A stretch of DNA of 64,000 nucleotides from Streptomyces sp. NBC_01275 (GTDB lineage: Bacteria; Actinomycetota; Actinomycetes; Streptomycetales; Streptomycetaceae). How positions within the stretch are numbered: the stretch's first letter is position 1; each line of letters begins with the position of its first letter. The notes under the pieces were generated by a model. It ran no database searches and was not told the DNA's origin. It was given only the letters and a program-made list of their open reading frames with translations. The stretch spans positions 5,270,001 to 5,334,000 of the forward strand of contig NZ_JAPEOZ010000001.1 in assembly GCF_026340655.1 (NCBI RefSeq), read 5' to 3'. Positions 1 to 8,035 of this stretch are shown piece by piece. The position numbers and the translations under genes are program-made.

Positions 1-245
1 ACATCGGCGGCGGAGTCGACTACTCGCTGTCCATCTGGGCCGAGTTCGGCGCCCTCCTGGCCGAACTCGCCGCGGGCGAGCCGCCGGTGACGTACGAGCC
101 GTGGCGCACCGGCGACCAGCACGTCTACATCAGCGACATCGCCAAGGCTCGTGAGCAGCTCGGGTGGCGGCCCCGCCGGGCGCCGCGCGACGGCATCGCC
201 GAGATGACGGAGTGGCTGCGGATCGAGCAGAAGCGCAGCCGGTAG
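1..245 (+). CDS. NAD-dependent sugar epimerase/dehydratase, C-terminal part (5' end outside window)
   Basis: Only the last 80 residues are present, read from base 3 to a TAG at 243-245. The start IGGGVDYSLS and the later WRTGDQHVYISDIAKA followed by LGWRPR are the typical C-terminal motifs of extended short-chain dehydrogenases of the CDP-tyvelose/paratose 2-epimerase type: a GGG-x-x-x-S loop, then R-x-GDQ-x-V-Y-I-S-D. The Rossmann domain and the YxxxK site would lie left of the window, so substrate and exact reaction cannot be read. The next gene starts 32 bases downstream on the same strand, so this is probably an upstream member of the same operon and supplies an NDP-sugar intermediate. 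Family assignment is fairly sure, exact activity is not. Confidence 0.75.
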   Translation, partial: IGGGVDYSLSIWAEFGALLAELAAGEPPVTYEPWRTGDQHVYISDIAKAREQLGWRPRRAPRDGIAEMTEWLRIEQKRSR

Positions 246-277
246 TGCATGGACCCAAAGGGCGAAGGGAGACTGCC

Positions 278-1543
278 ATGAACGAGGTCGACGTCGTCCT
301 CCTCGCACCCCCTTACTACCGGTTCTGCGGAAGCCACAACAACAGGGCGGCCCCGTCGCTGACGTACCTCTCGGCGTATCTGGAGAAGGCCGGGATCTCG
401 CACGTCGTCTACAACGCCGACCACACGCCGGGCAGGCGTTTTTGGAGCATGAAGTGGATGTTCCAGAACTACCAGCCGTTCGTGGACGCGGTGGACGGCA
501 AGGGCAGTCTGTACGGCGAGGTCGCCGAGATCGTCATGTCGTTCTCGCCCAAGGCCGTGGTCATCCTGGGCGGCGAGCCGCTGATCGCGACCAAGGACTG
601 GGGCAACCCCTTCATCGCGGCGCACTACGCCGAGCTGTTCCGTCAGCTGGGCGTGTACACCGTCGGTGTCGGACACTTCTTCACCCTCGACCGGGCACGC
701 TTCGAGAACGACTTCGACTGCGTGCTCGGCGGTGAACCCTCCGAGCAGATCGTCGACATCCTGCGGGAGCGGCGCCGGGGCTATGTGGCCCCCAGGCCCG
801 TCCCGCTGGACACCTTGCCGAACCTCAGCCGGCTCTACCCGGCCGACCAGCAGACCGATTTCGTGATGACCTCGTTCGGCTGCCGGTTCCCCTGCTCCTT
901 CTGCCTGGTCCAGCAGCTCTACAGCGAACTCGACGAACGGGTCCGCTTCGTGGATCTGGACGTCGCCGTCGCCGACATCGCGCAGCGGCCCGAGGAGAAC
1001 GTCTATCTCACCGACCTGACGTTCACCTACGCCCCGCGTAAACGGCTGACCGCGCTCGCGCAGAAGCTGCGTGAGGCGGGGGTGCGCAAGTCGTTCACGA
1101 TCGACACCCGGGTCGACCTGATCACTCCGGAGATCGTCGACCTGCTCGCCGAACTCGGCGTGGAGCGCGTGAAGATCGGCGTGGAGGGCATCACCCGGGA
1201 CCTGCTGAAGTCCTTCAACAAGCGCACCGACCTGGAGAAGATCGAGCGCGCGGTCGCTCTCCTGAAGGACCGCGGGATCAAGGTCGTCACCTACCTCCTC
1301 ATCGGAGGCGTCACCGAACTCGCCGACTACGAGGCGACGCGCGAGTACATCGCCAAGCTTCAACCGGAGTTCGTGCCCGTCGCCATCTGGGCGTACGACC
1401 TGTCCGGGGACTACCGGTACGACACCCAGTTCTCGCCCCTGCGTCTGAAGGAGTGGGGCATCGAGGAGGACGTGTTCTACCGCTACCTCTCACTCCAGGA
1501 GCAGGTCAACCCCACCGTCGGGGCGATGCTCGACATCCAGTGA
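278..1543 (+). CDS. B12-binding-domain radical SAM protein
   Basis: The protein has 421 residues. ATG 278 is chosen because GAAGGGAGA lies just upstream; a longer in-frame reading would overlap the previous gene. Residues 1 to about 170 look like a cobalamin-binding-type Rossmann domain: VVLLAPPYY at the start, a ..LTYLSAYLEKAG segment, and DFDCVLGGEPSEQ near the end, as in the PPxGLxYLAxxL and GEGE pattern of this class. The radical SAM core carries CRFPCSFC (CxxxCxxC for the 4Fe-4S cluster). The family uses SAM and often methylcobalamin for methyl transfer to unreactive carbons, epimerisation or rearrangement; which one applies here cannot be seen. The DHxxG-type cobalamin motif is not evident, so B12 use is uncertain. 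It is followed closely by a sugar aminotransferase, which suggests a sugar-derived substrate. Confidence 0.85.
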   Translation: MNEVDVVLLAPPYYRFCGSHNNRAAPSLTYLSAYLEKAGISHVVYNADHTPGRRFWSMKWMFQNYQPFVDAVDGKGSLYGEVAEIVMSFSPKAVVILGGEPLIATKDWGNPFIAAHYAELFRQLGVYTVGVGHFFTLDRARFENDFDCVLGGEPSEQIVDILRERRRGYVAPRPVPLDTLPNLSRLYPADQQTDFVMTSFGCRFPCSFCLVQQLYSELDERVRFVDLDVAVADIAQRPEENVYLTDLTFTYAPRKRLTALAQKLREAGVRKSFTIDTRVDLITPEIVDLLAELGVERVKIGVEGITRDLLKSFNKRTDLEKIERAVALLKDRGIKVVTYLLIGGVTELADYEATREYIAKLQPEFVPVAIWAYDLSGDYRYDTQFSPLRLKEWGIEEDVFYRYLSLQEQVNPTVGAMLDIQ

Positions 1544-1619
1544 TCGACATCCGGTGATCCACCCCCTCGCCCCGTCGTCGGCTTCCCGTTCCACAAGGCT
1601 TTCGGAGGACCTGCTCGCT

Positions 1620-2735
1620 GTGCCAGACATCCGCATCCCATCCTTCAGCTACAGCTTCACCGAGTCCGACGTCGCCTTCATCACGGACGAGGTCGGTCGG
1701 CTCTTCCGCGAGGGTCGGCACCTGACCATGGGCGCCCACGGAGAGGCCCTGGAGGAGGAGTTCGTCCGCTACACCGGCGTCCGCCACGCGGTCTCCGTCG
1801 CCAGCGGCACCGCAGCCCTGGAGATCGCGCTCCGTTCGCTCGACGTGGCCGGCGGCGAGGTCGTCGTACCCACCAACACCTTCGGCGCCACCGTGGTGTC
1901 GGTGCTGCGGGCCGGTGCCGTCCCGGTGTTCGCCGACACGGGCGACGACATGTCGGTGAGCGTGGCGGACGTGGCAGCCAAGCTCGGACCACGCGTCCGC
2001 GCGGTCGTCACCGTGCACATCGGCGGCCTGATCTCACCGCACACCCTCGAGCTGGCCCGGCTCTGCGAGGAGCGCGGCATCCCCCTGGTCGAGGACGCGG
2101 CACACGCTGCCGGCGCCTCGCTCCAGGGACGGCACGCCGGGTCGTTCGGCGTGGCGGCGGCCTTCTCCCTGTTCAGTACCAAGGTGATGACCAGCGGTGA
2201 GGGCGGACTGCTCGTCACCGACGACGAGCGGATCCGTGACCGTGCGCGGCTGCTGCGCGACCACGCCAAGAATCCGGACGGGACCATGTCCACGACGGGC
2301 TACAACTGGCGCCTCACCGAGATGCAGGCCATCGTCAGCCGTACCCAGCTGCGTCGCCTGGACGAGATGGTCAGGGGCCGCAACGCGGTCGCCGCGCTCT
2401 ACGACGAGCGACTGGCCGAGGTGGAGGGCATCCGCCTGCTCACCCCGCCGACCGAGGCCGTGCACAACCGGTACAAGTACATCGTCGAGTTGGAGCGCCA
2501 CCGCCCGAGGGACGTGCAGAAGATACTGCGCGACCGCTACGGCATCGCCCTGGGCGGCTACGTCTACGACGTCCCCTGCCACCTCCAGGAGGCGTTCCGG
2601 TCCTACGCGACCGGCCCGTTCCCCGGAGCCGACCGTATGTGCCCGGCCCACATCTGTCCTCCCGTCTATCCCGACATGCCGCTGAGCGACGCCGCGCACG
2701 TGGCCGACGCCCTGAGCGAGGTGCTCCGTGGTTGA
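1620..2735 (+). CDS. DegT/DnrJ/EryC1/StrS-family PLP aminotransferase
   Basis: The protein has 371 residues from GTG 1620, preceded by CGGAGGA about 10 bases upstream. An earlier in-frame GTG at 1554 would add 22 residues without a good ribosome site. The fold-type I signatures are clear: SGTAALEIAL near residue 62, VVVPTNTFGAT near 82, VEDAAHA with the ring-binding Asp at 159, and STKVMTSGEGG with the Schiff-base Lys at 188. Members transaminate 3-keto or 4-keto NDP-sugars, or scyllo-inosose-type cyclitols, with Glu or Gln as donor. Its partner ketosugar could come from the epimerase/dehydratase genes on either side. The 3' end overlaps the methyltransferase gene by 8 bases, indicating translational coupling. 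Family assignment is firm; substrate is unknown. Confidence 0.92.
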   Translation: MPDIRIPSFSYSFTESDVAFITDEVGRLFREGRHLTMGAHGEALEEEFVRYTGVRHAVSVASGTAALEIALRSLDVAGGEVVVPTNTFGATVVSVLRAGAVPVFADTGDDMSVSVADVAAKLGPRVRAVVTVHIGGLISPHTLELARLCEERGIPLVEDAAHAAGASLQGRHAGSFGVAAAFSLFSTKVMTSGEGGLLVTDDERIRDRARLLRDHAKNPDGTMSTTGYNWRLTEMQAIVSRTQLRRLDEMVRGRNAVAALYDERLAEVEGIRLLTPPTEAVHNRYKYIVELERHRPRDVQKILRDRYGIALGGYVYDVPCHLQEAFRSYATGPFPGADRMCPAHICPPVYPDMPLSDAAHVADALSEVLRG

Positions 2736-3456
2736 CGGCGTCACACCCCTTCCGCCCCCGCCCGGCCAGGATCGGGCGTCCAGGGAACAGCTGTACGGCT
2801 GGGTCTACGAGAACAACCAGTGGGGGCGCTCCCCGGAAGGCGAGAAGTACTACTCGGACTCCCCGACCGCGTCGACATACCCCTACCGGCAGTACGTCGC
2901 CTCCTTCATCCGCGAGAGGCCGGAGATCCGCCGGGTGGTCGACCTGGCCTGTGGGGACCACAAGGTGGCCGCGGAGACGGACCTCGGGGACACGCACTAC
3001 GTCGGCGTGGACATCTACGACCGGCTCATCGAGCACAACCGGCGCCATTACGGCGGCGAACGCCGTGAGTTCCTGGTGCGGGACATGGTCGAGGACGAAC
3101 TGCCGCCCGGCGACCTGTGTCTGATCTCCATGGCCCTCTACCTGATGTCGTTCGAGCACGTCCAGGCCGTACTGCCCAAGCTCCGCCGGTACCGCTACGT
3201 CCTGATCACCGACGGGCAGCCCGACCTCCCCGCGCAGGAGCGCCGCAACCTCGACAAGCCCACCGGCAAGTACACGCCGCGCGACCTTTTCGGAAACGGC
3301 TTCTACCTGGAGCTCGAGCCGTTCGGTCTTCACCTCGACGTGGTTCTCGAATACCCGCTGCAGAACGGCGAGTTGATGCGGACCGTGCTGCTGGAGCACC
3401 CCGAAGCCCGCCCCGGGGGGCGTTCCCAGGAACGCCCCCCGGTCACCAGAGACTGA
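2728..3456 (+). CDS. SAM-dependent methyltransferase, class I
   Basis: The protein has 242 residues from GTG 2728, overlapping the preceding stop. A class I SAM-binding motif I is visible as VVDLACGDHKVA (residues 70-81), and YVGVDIYD follows with the acidic ribose-binding Asp at 95; a post-II segment LCLISMALYLM lies further on. The region after it (RYVLITDGQPD) fits strand 5. No substrate-specific motif is recognised. Position between an aminotransferase and an NDP-sugar epimerase suggests O-, N- or C-methylation of a sugar. The last 14 or so residues (RPGGRSQERPP..) are encoded by a perfect GC hairpin at 3415-3440, so the natural C-terminus may be functionally irrelevant. Confidence 0.75.
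   Translation: MVDGVTPLPPPPGQDRASREQLYGWVYENNQWGRSPEGEKYYSDSPTASTYPYRQYVASFIRERPEIRRVVDLACGDHKVAAETDLGDTHYVGVDIYDRLIEHNRRHYGGERREFLVRDMVEDELPPGDLCLISMALYLMSFEHVQAVLPKLRRYRYVLITDGQPDLPAQERRNLDKPTGKYTPRDLFGNGFYLELEPFGLHLDVVLEYPLQNGELMRTVLLEHPEARPGGRSQERPPVTRD
3415..3440 (+). terminator. Perfect GC hairpin inside the methyltransferase 3' end
   Basis: GGGGGGCGTTCC (3415-3426), two bases, then GGAACGCCCCCC (3429-3440) form a perfect 12-base inverted repeat. It lies just before the methyltransferase stop (3456) and 38 bases before the next start. There is no U-tract. It may attenuate transcription or protect the 3' end of the upstream message inside the operon. Confidence 0.5.
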
Positions 3457-3477
3457 CAGCCGGACGAAGAAGGATCC

Positions 3478-4395
3478 ATGCACATACTTGTCACGGGGGG
3501 CGCCGGCTATGTCGGGTCGGCGCTGGTGCCGGTCCTGTTGGACGCCGGACACCAGGTCCGGGTACTGGACCAGCTGTACGCCGGCGGCCAAGGGCTGCTG
3601 CCCTGCGCGTCCCGACGCAACTTCGAGTTCGTCCGTGGGGACGTGTGCGACGCGGAGACCCTCTCGGCCGCGCTCAGGGGCGTCGACGCCATCGTGCACC
3701 TGGCCGCCGTCGTCGGTTATCCGGCCTGCCGGAACGAGCCGGAGCGGGCGCTGAACACCAACGTCAACGGCACGAAGCTGCTGCTCGGCCTGCGCCGCCC
3801 GGACCAGCGCCTGGTGTTCGCCTCGACCGGCAGCGTCTACGGCGCCGTCCCCACCGGAATCTGCACGGAGTCGACGCCCAGCGAGCCGTTGACGCTGTAC
3901 GGGACCACCAAACTGGAGGCCGAGCAGCTGGTGCTGGAGGCGGGGAACTGCGTCGTCTACCGCTACGCGACGGCGTTCGGGCCGAGCCCGCGGATGCGCT
4001 TCGACCTCCTGCCCAACGACTTCGTGCGCCAGGCCGTCCACGACGGGGCCATCACGGTCTACGAAGGCGGCTTCAGCCGCACCTTCGTCCATGTCCAGGA
4101 CATGGCGCGCTCGGTGCTGTTCGCCCTGCAGTCGTGGGACACGCTCGCGGACGACGTGTACAACGTCGGCAACGAGAGCATGAACTGCACCAAGGCCGAA
4201 CTCGCCCAGCGCATACGGTCGATGGTCCCCTTCGACCTGCGGTTCGAGGAGTTCGCCACCGACGCCGACCAGCGCGACTACGAGGTGTCCTACGAGAAGA
4301 TCCGCAGCCGGGGCTTCACCACGGTGCACACGCTGGACAGCGGGCTCGCCGAACTGGTGACGGCCGCCCGGCTCGTGGCCGAGAGGGCGAACTGA
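3478..4395 (+). CDS. NAD-dependent epimerase/dehydratase (extended SDR)
   Basis: This 305-residue protein starts at ATG 3478, after GAAGAAGGA. It carries the extended-SDR signature: TGGAGYVGSAL (nucleotide-binding glycines at residues 7-13), GDVCD near 54 for the adenine pocket, HLAAVVG, FASTGSVYG with the catalytic Ser/Thr region, and YGTTK with Tyr141 and Lys145. The family includes UDP-glucose 4-epimerase, dTDP-glucose 4,6-dehydratase and related NDP-sugar reductases; the short length and absence of a clear dehydratase DE pair favour an epimerase or reductase. It is the second SDR of the cluster, after the one cut by the left edge. The gap to the next ATG is one base. Confidence 0.88.
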   Translation: MHILVTGGAGYVGSALVPVLLDAGHQVRVLDQLYAGGQGLLPCASRRNFEFVRGDVCDAETLSAALRGVDAIVHLAAVVGYPACRNEPERALNTNVNGTKLLLGLRRPDQRLVFASTGSVYGAVPTGICTESTPSEPLTLYGTTKLEAEQLVLEAGNCVVYRYATAFGPSPRMRFDLLPNDFVRQAVHDGAITVYEGGFSRTFVHVQDMARSVLFALQSWDTLADDVYNVGNESMNCTKAELAQRIRSMVPFDLRFEEFATDADQRDYEVSYEKIRSRGFTTVHTLDSGLAELVTAARLVAERAN

Positions 4396-4396
4396 C

Positions 4397-5218
4397 ATGG
4401 CCGCCCGACTGTGCTTCGTGGTCCTCGACCACGCTCCGGACGACTACTTCGACGACCTGGTACGCGGCATCCGACGCTTCTGCCCGGGCGCGGACCTGCA
4501 CTGGTACGACTCCTCCCCGGCGGACCGGCCCGCCGCGCCCCCGACGACCGGGGTGCCCCGCCTGGAGTGCAGTCGCCCCCTGACGTATGCGAAGGTCACC
4601 CCGTACTTCTTCGACATGTTGGAGTGGGCCGCCGACCGCGACTACGACCACGTGGTCAACGTCGAGTCCGACATGGCCTTCGTCAACGCGGGCTTCGAGG
4701 AATTCCTCGCCACCGCCATGGCCGAACTCGACTACATGGCACCGCGGTTCGCCCGCAAGACCCCGAAGACCTCCCGTTGGCGGCCCTACCGCAGCCTGCG
4801 CCCGGAACTGCCGGAACTGTTCGACATCCTCGGCATCGACCACACCAACGAGGCCTTCAGCCCCGGGCAGGTCTTCAGCCGCCGCTACGTCCAGACGCTG
4901 CTCGCCGCTCCCTGGTACCCCCGGCTGCGCGCCTTCGTCGAACGCAACCAGGAACCTGGCAGGTCCTTCACCCTCCAGGAAGTGCTGCTGCCCACCCTGG
5001 CCGACGTGCTGGACCTGCGCGCCGCCGACTATCCGGCCCACATGACCGCGTGCAACCGCTACCGCCCCTATCACGCCGCCTCCTCCGTGGCCCGGGCTCG
5101 CCGACGCGGCGACGTGCCCTTCGTCCACCCGGTGCGGCGGGACGGCGAGCACGAGGCCCGTCGCTTCGTCCGCGCCCTGTACGACCCGGTACTTCAAGGA
5201 AGTGAACCGCGCCCATGA
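4397..5218 (+). CDS. Unrecognised protein, glycosyltransferase-A-like features
   Basis: I do not recognise a named family in this 273-residue soluble protein. It begins MAARLCFVVLDH, an opening beta strand like that of GT-A enzymes, and has VVNVESDMAFVNAG at residues 86-99, where E90-S91-D92 sits where a GT-A DxD metal motif would be expected. No signal peptide or membrane segment is seen. It starts one base after the epimerase stop, and its own stop overlaps the following GT2 gene (ATGA at 5215-5218), so it is translated with glycosyltransferases. A third sugar transferase or a sugar-processing enzyme is the most economical guess; this is inference only. Confidence 0.6.
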   Translation: MAARLCFVVLDHAPDDYFDDLVRGIRRFCPGADLHWYDSSPADRPAAPPTTGVPRLECSRPLTYAKVTPYFFDMLEWAADRDYDHVVNVESDMAFVNAGFEEFLATAMAELDYMAPRFARKTPKTSRWRPYRSLRPELPELFDILGIDHTNEAFSPGQVFSRRYVQTLLAAPWYPRLRAFVERNQEPGRSFTLQEVLLPTLADVLDLRAADYPAHMTACNRYRPYHAASSVARARRRGDVPFVHPVRRDGEHEARRFVRALYDPVLQGSEPRP

Positions 5219-6006
5219 CCGACCACCCCCTCGTCACCGTCTTCACGATGACCTACAACCAGCGCGACAAGATCCTCGCCCTGGCCGACGACCTCGCCGC
5301 CCAGGACTGGCCTGCCGCCCGGCTGCACTTCACCGTCCTCGACGACGGGGGCTCCGACGGGACCGCCGACGCCCTCGAGGAGGCCGCGCGGAAACTGCCG
5401 TACCGGATCGACGTGCTGCGCCGGGTCCATGAGGCCGACTACCTCAGTGCCCAGCGGTGGAACGAGTGCATCGCAGCCTCCCACCCGGAGACCGACGTCT
5501 TCGTCCAGGTGGACGACGTACGGCTGCGCCCGGACTTCCTGCAACGGCACGCGGCCTGGCACGGCGAGGCCGGCCTCGCCCTGGTGACCGGGTCGAAGTT
5601 CGAGGGCGACGAACCCACCTGGGACCTGGAGACGTGCCGCCGCGCCCACCTGGCCGCGGCGGACGGGCAGGCCCGGGAGACCGACCTGTGGACGGCGTTC
5701 TGGGGCGCCAGCCTCAGCTACTCCCGGGAACTCGTGTCCCTGCTCAGCACGGACGAGCACGACCGGCCCTTCGACTCCCGGATGACGGGCTGGGGCTTTC
5801 ACGAGGTCGAGTTCGCCTGCCGGGCCGCGCAGGCCGGCGCCCGCCTGGTCTACGACCCCGCAGTCGGCGTCTTCCACCAGAACCACACACCGGTCAACGA
5901 CCGCGGCCGAGGCATCGACCACGCCCGGCAGAAGGACGCCGGAGCCGCGAAGAACGAACAGTACCTACTGACCAAGCACGGGCTCGACGCCCTGCCCCGG
6001 TGGTGA
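5215..6006 (+). CDS. Glycosyltransferase family 2
   Basis: The 263-residue protein is a GT-A transferase. VTVFTMTYNQRDKIL opens the nucleotide-binding half, FTVLDDGGSDGTADAL (about residues 38-53) matches the DDGSxDGT uridine-binding motif, VQVDDVRLRPDF supplies the metal-binding acidic pair, and GWGFHEVEFACRA near residue 190 matches the GWGxEDxE acceptor motif with His replacing the usual Glu. No membrane segment is seen, so it should be cytosolic. It overlaps the previous gene by 4 bases and is followed after 4 bases by another glycosyltransferase. Donor and acceptor are unknown. Confidence 0.85.
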   Translation: MTDHPLVTVFTMTYNQRDKILALADDLAAQDWPAARLHFTVLDDGGSDGTADALEEAARKLPYRIDVLRRVHEADYLSAQRWNECIAASHPETDVFVQVDDVRLRPDFLQRHAAWHGEAGLALVTGSKFEGDEPTWDLETCRRAHLAAADGQARETDLWTAFWGASLSYSRELVSLLSTDEHDRPFDSRMTGWGFHEVEFACRAAQAGARLVYDPAVGVFHQNHTPVNDRGRGIDHARQKDAGAAKNEQYLLTKHGLDALPRW

Positions 6007-6010
6007 CCGC

Positions 6011-7225
6011 GTGACCGTAGCGATATTCGCCGACTCTCCGACCCTCACCAGCGGCTTCGCCCGCACCACCAGGCGCATGGCGGACGCGCTGGTCCGGGCC
6101 GGCCACGACGTGGCCTGCTACGGCGTCAAGGCGCGCCGCGCCGACATCGGAACCGGCCTGCCCTACACGGTCTGGCCCGCCGAACAGGGCGGGCACTGGA
6201 CCGACACCCTCGCCGAGTTCTTCGCCTCGACCCGTCCCGAAGTCCTGCTGCTCAACATGGACGCCTACAACGCGCTGGAGTGCGTCGAGGTGTGTGAGCG
6301 GGCCGGCTGGCGCGGCCCGACGGTCAGTTACGTGTGCTTCGACGGCCTGCCGGTGAGCCGTGCTCACCTGGACGCGCAGCGCTCCTGCAGCGCGGTGTGG
6401 GCCACCTCGCGCACGGGCGCGGCCTATCTGGAGAGCGAAGGCGTCAAGGTCGCCGGGTACGCGCCCCCCGGCGTGGCCCCCGAGGAGTTCCGGCCGGCCG
6501 CCGACCGCCCGGCGCTGCGCGCCCGCGCGGGACTCGGCGACTCCCTGGTGGTGGGCGTCTTCGCCACCAACACCGAACGCAAGCAGGTCGCCCGCGCGGT
6601 GGCCGGCTTCGCCGTGGCCGCCGAACTGCGCCCAGACCTCGACCTGCGGCTGTACCTGCACTGCAGGTCACGCGGCTACTGGGACCTACGGGACCTGGCC
6701 GCCCGCTACGGGCTGGCCGACCGGGTGCTGTTCCCCGCGGCAGAGGAGTTCGAGGAGCACCGCGGCGTGCCGACGGCGCACAGCGTCCCCCGCATCGGGC
6801 CCGGCCCTGTCACGGGCCTCGCGCACCTGCCGGAGGACTTCTCGTACGTCGACCGCATCAACGTCTGCGACGTGCTGATGAACGTCGCGCACAGCGGTGA
6901 CGTGGAGCAGGTGATCATCGAGGGCCAGGCGTGCGGAGTGCCGCTGCTGCACACCGACGACGAGGCCGTGATGAGCGACGCGGTCGGCCGGGGCGGAGTG
7001 CTGCTGCCGGCGTCCGACGTGGGCATCGGCCGGATCGGTCAGCGCCTGCACTACGTGTCCCCCCGGACGATCGGCGAGTCGCTGGCGGCGTTGCTCGGCG
7101 ACCCGGCGGCGCAGGCCGAGGTACGGGCCGCGGGACTGGCGAACGCGGCCGCCTATCCCTGGAGCGCCCTGGAGGACGCCGCCGTCGCGATGGTCGCGCC
7201 CTACGCCTCTCCCCGGGCCGCCTGA
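6011..7225 (+). CDS. Glycosyltransferase, GT-B fold (GT1/GT4-like)
   Basis: This protein has 404 residues from GTG 6011. The N-terminal part (FADSPTLTSGFARTTRRMAD) resembles the acceptor domain of GT4 enzymes with the SG-F/Y-x-x-x glycine loop. The C-terminal domain has VVGVFATNTERKQ, then DVEQVIIEGQACGVPLLHTD near residue 300-318, which fits the E-x7-E donor-binding motif with a DVEQxIIEG..GVP core. The rest follows GT-B spacing. It should transfer a nucleotide-activated sugar onto a small molecule or protein acceptor; nothing in the sequence fixes which. It sits 4 bases after the GT2 gene and 18 bases before the phosphorylase. Confidence 0.8.
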   Translation: MTVAIFADSPTLTSGFARTTRRMADALVRAGHDVACYGVKARRADIGTGLPYTVWPAEQGGHWTDTLAEFFASTRPEVLLLNMDAYNALECVEVCERAGWRGPTVSYVCFDGLPVSRAHLDAQRSCSAVWATSRTGAAYLESEGVKVAGYAPPGVAPEEFRPAADRPALRARAGLGDSLVVGVFATNTERKQVARAVAGFAVAAELRPDLDLRLYLHCRSRGYWDLRDLAARYGLADRVLFPAAEEFEEHRGVPTAHSVPRIGPGPVTGLAHLPEDFSYVDRINVCDVLMNVAHSGDVEQVIIEGQACGVPLLHTDDEAVMSDAVGRGGVLLPASDVGIGRIGQRLHYVSPRTIGESLAALLGDPAAQAEVRAAGLANAAAYPWSALEDAAVAMVAPYASPRAA

Positions 7226-7243
7226 CAACTTACGGAGCACCCG

Positions 7244-8035
7244 ATGAGACTGCACCATCTTGGAGACATCGACTCCACCGCCACCACGGCGATCCTCACC
7301 GGCGACCCCGACCGGGTCCCGCTGCTCGCCGACCACCTGGGCAAGGTCGTACGGCAGTGGTCGCAGCGCGGCTACGTCCTCGCCGAGACCGAGGTCGAGG
7401 GACAGCCGCTGCTCGTCTGCTCCACCGGCATCGGCGGACCGAGCACCGCCATCGCCGTCGAGGAGCTGGCTCAGCTCGGCGTCACACGGTTCGTGCGGGT
7501 GGGTACCTGCGGCTCCATCCAGCGGCACATCAACGCGGGGCACGTCGTGATCTCCACCGGCTGCGTCCGCGACGAAGGGACCAGCCACCAGTATCTGCCG
7601 CCGGAGTATCCCGCCGTTCCGGACTTCTTCCTGCTCCGGGCGATCGTGGACGCGGCGGTCGAGGACGGACACGCTCCCTTCGTGGGTCCCACGCACTGCA
7701 AGGACGCCTACTACGCGGAGAAGCCGGACGGCTTCCCGCTCGCCGGACAGTGGCGCGAGCGCTGGGCCGGACTGCGCGCGTCCCGCGTCCTGGCCACGGA
7801 GATGGAGGCCGCCACCCTGTTCGCGGTGGCCACGGCCCGGGACGTACGGGCGGCCGCACTGTTCGTCGCCACGGACGACACGCTCAGCCCGGAGCGGACC
7901 CGCGAGATCCTCTGCGCGGTCGCGGCCTCGGCGGTTCGCGGCGCGCTCTCCACCGACGCCGACAGCGACACCGACACCGACACCGACAGCGACGGCGTCG
8001 GCGTGGGCGTCGGCAAGAAGGAGGAACACCTGTGA
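7244..8035 (+). CDS. Nucleoside phosphorylase, uridine phosphorylase-like
   Basis: The 263-residue protein has the PNP/UDP family landmarks: ILTGDPDRVPLLADHL near residue 17 (phosphate site GDPxR), STGIGGPSTAIAVEEL near 60, VRVGTCGSIQ near 85, and TEMEAATLFAVA near 185 (the ribose-binding E-M-E). It would cleave a nucleoside with phosphate to base plus ribose-1-phosphate, or make the glycosidic bond in reverse. In a carbohydrate operon it may process a nucleoside precursor, salvage UMP-derived uridine after glycosyl transfer, or give self-protection. The last 24 residues form an odd Asp/Ser/Thr repeat and a GVGVG tail coded by alternating GACACC/GACAGC units. It overlaps the carbamoyltransferase gene by 4 bases. 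Confidence 0.88.
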   Translation: MRLHHLGDIDSTATTAILTGDPDRVPLLADHLGKVVRQWSQRGYVLAETEVEGQPLLVCSTGIGGPSTAIAVEELAQLGVTRFVRVGTCGSIQRHINAGHVVISTGCVRDEGTSHQYLPPEYPAVPDFFLLRAIVDAAVEDGHAPFVGPTHCKDAYYAEKPDGFPLAGQWRERWAGLRASRVLATEMEAATLFAVATARDVRAAALFVATDDTLSPERTREILCAVAASAVRGALSTDADSDTDTDTDSDGVGVGVGKKEEHL

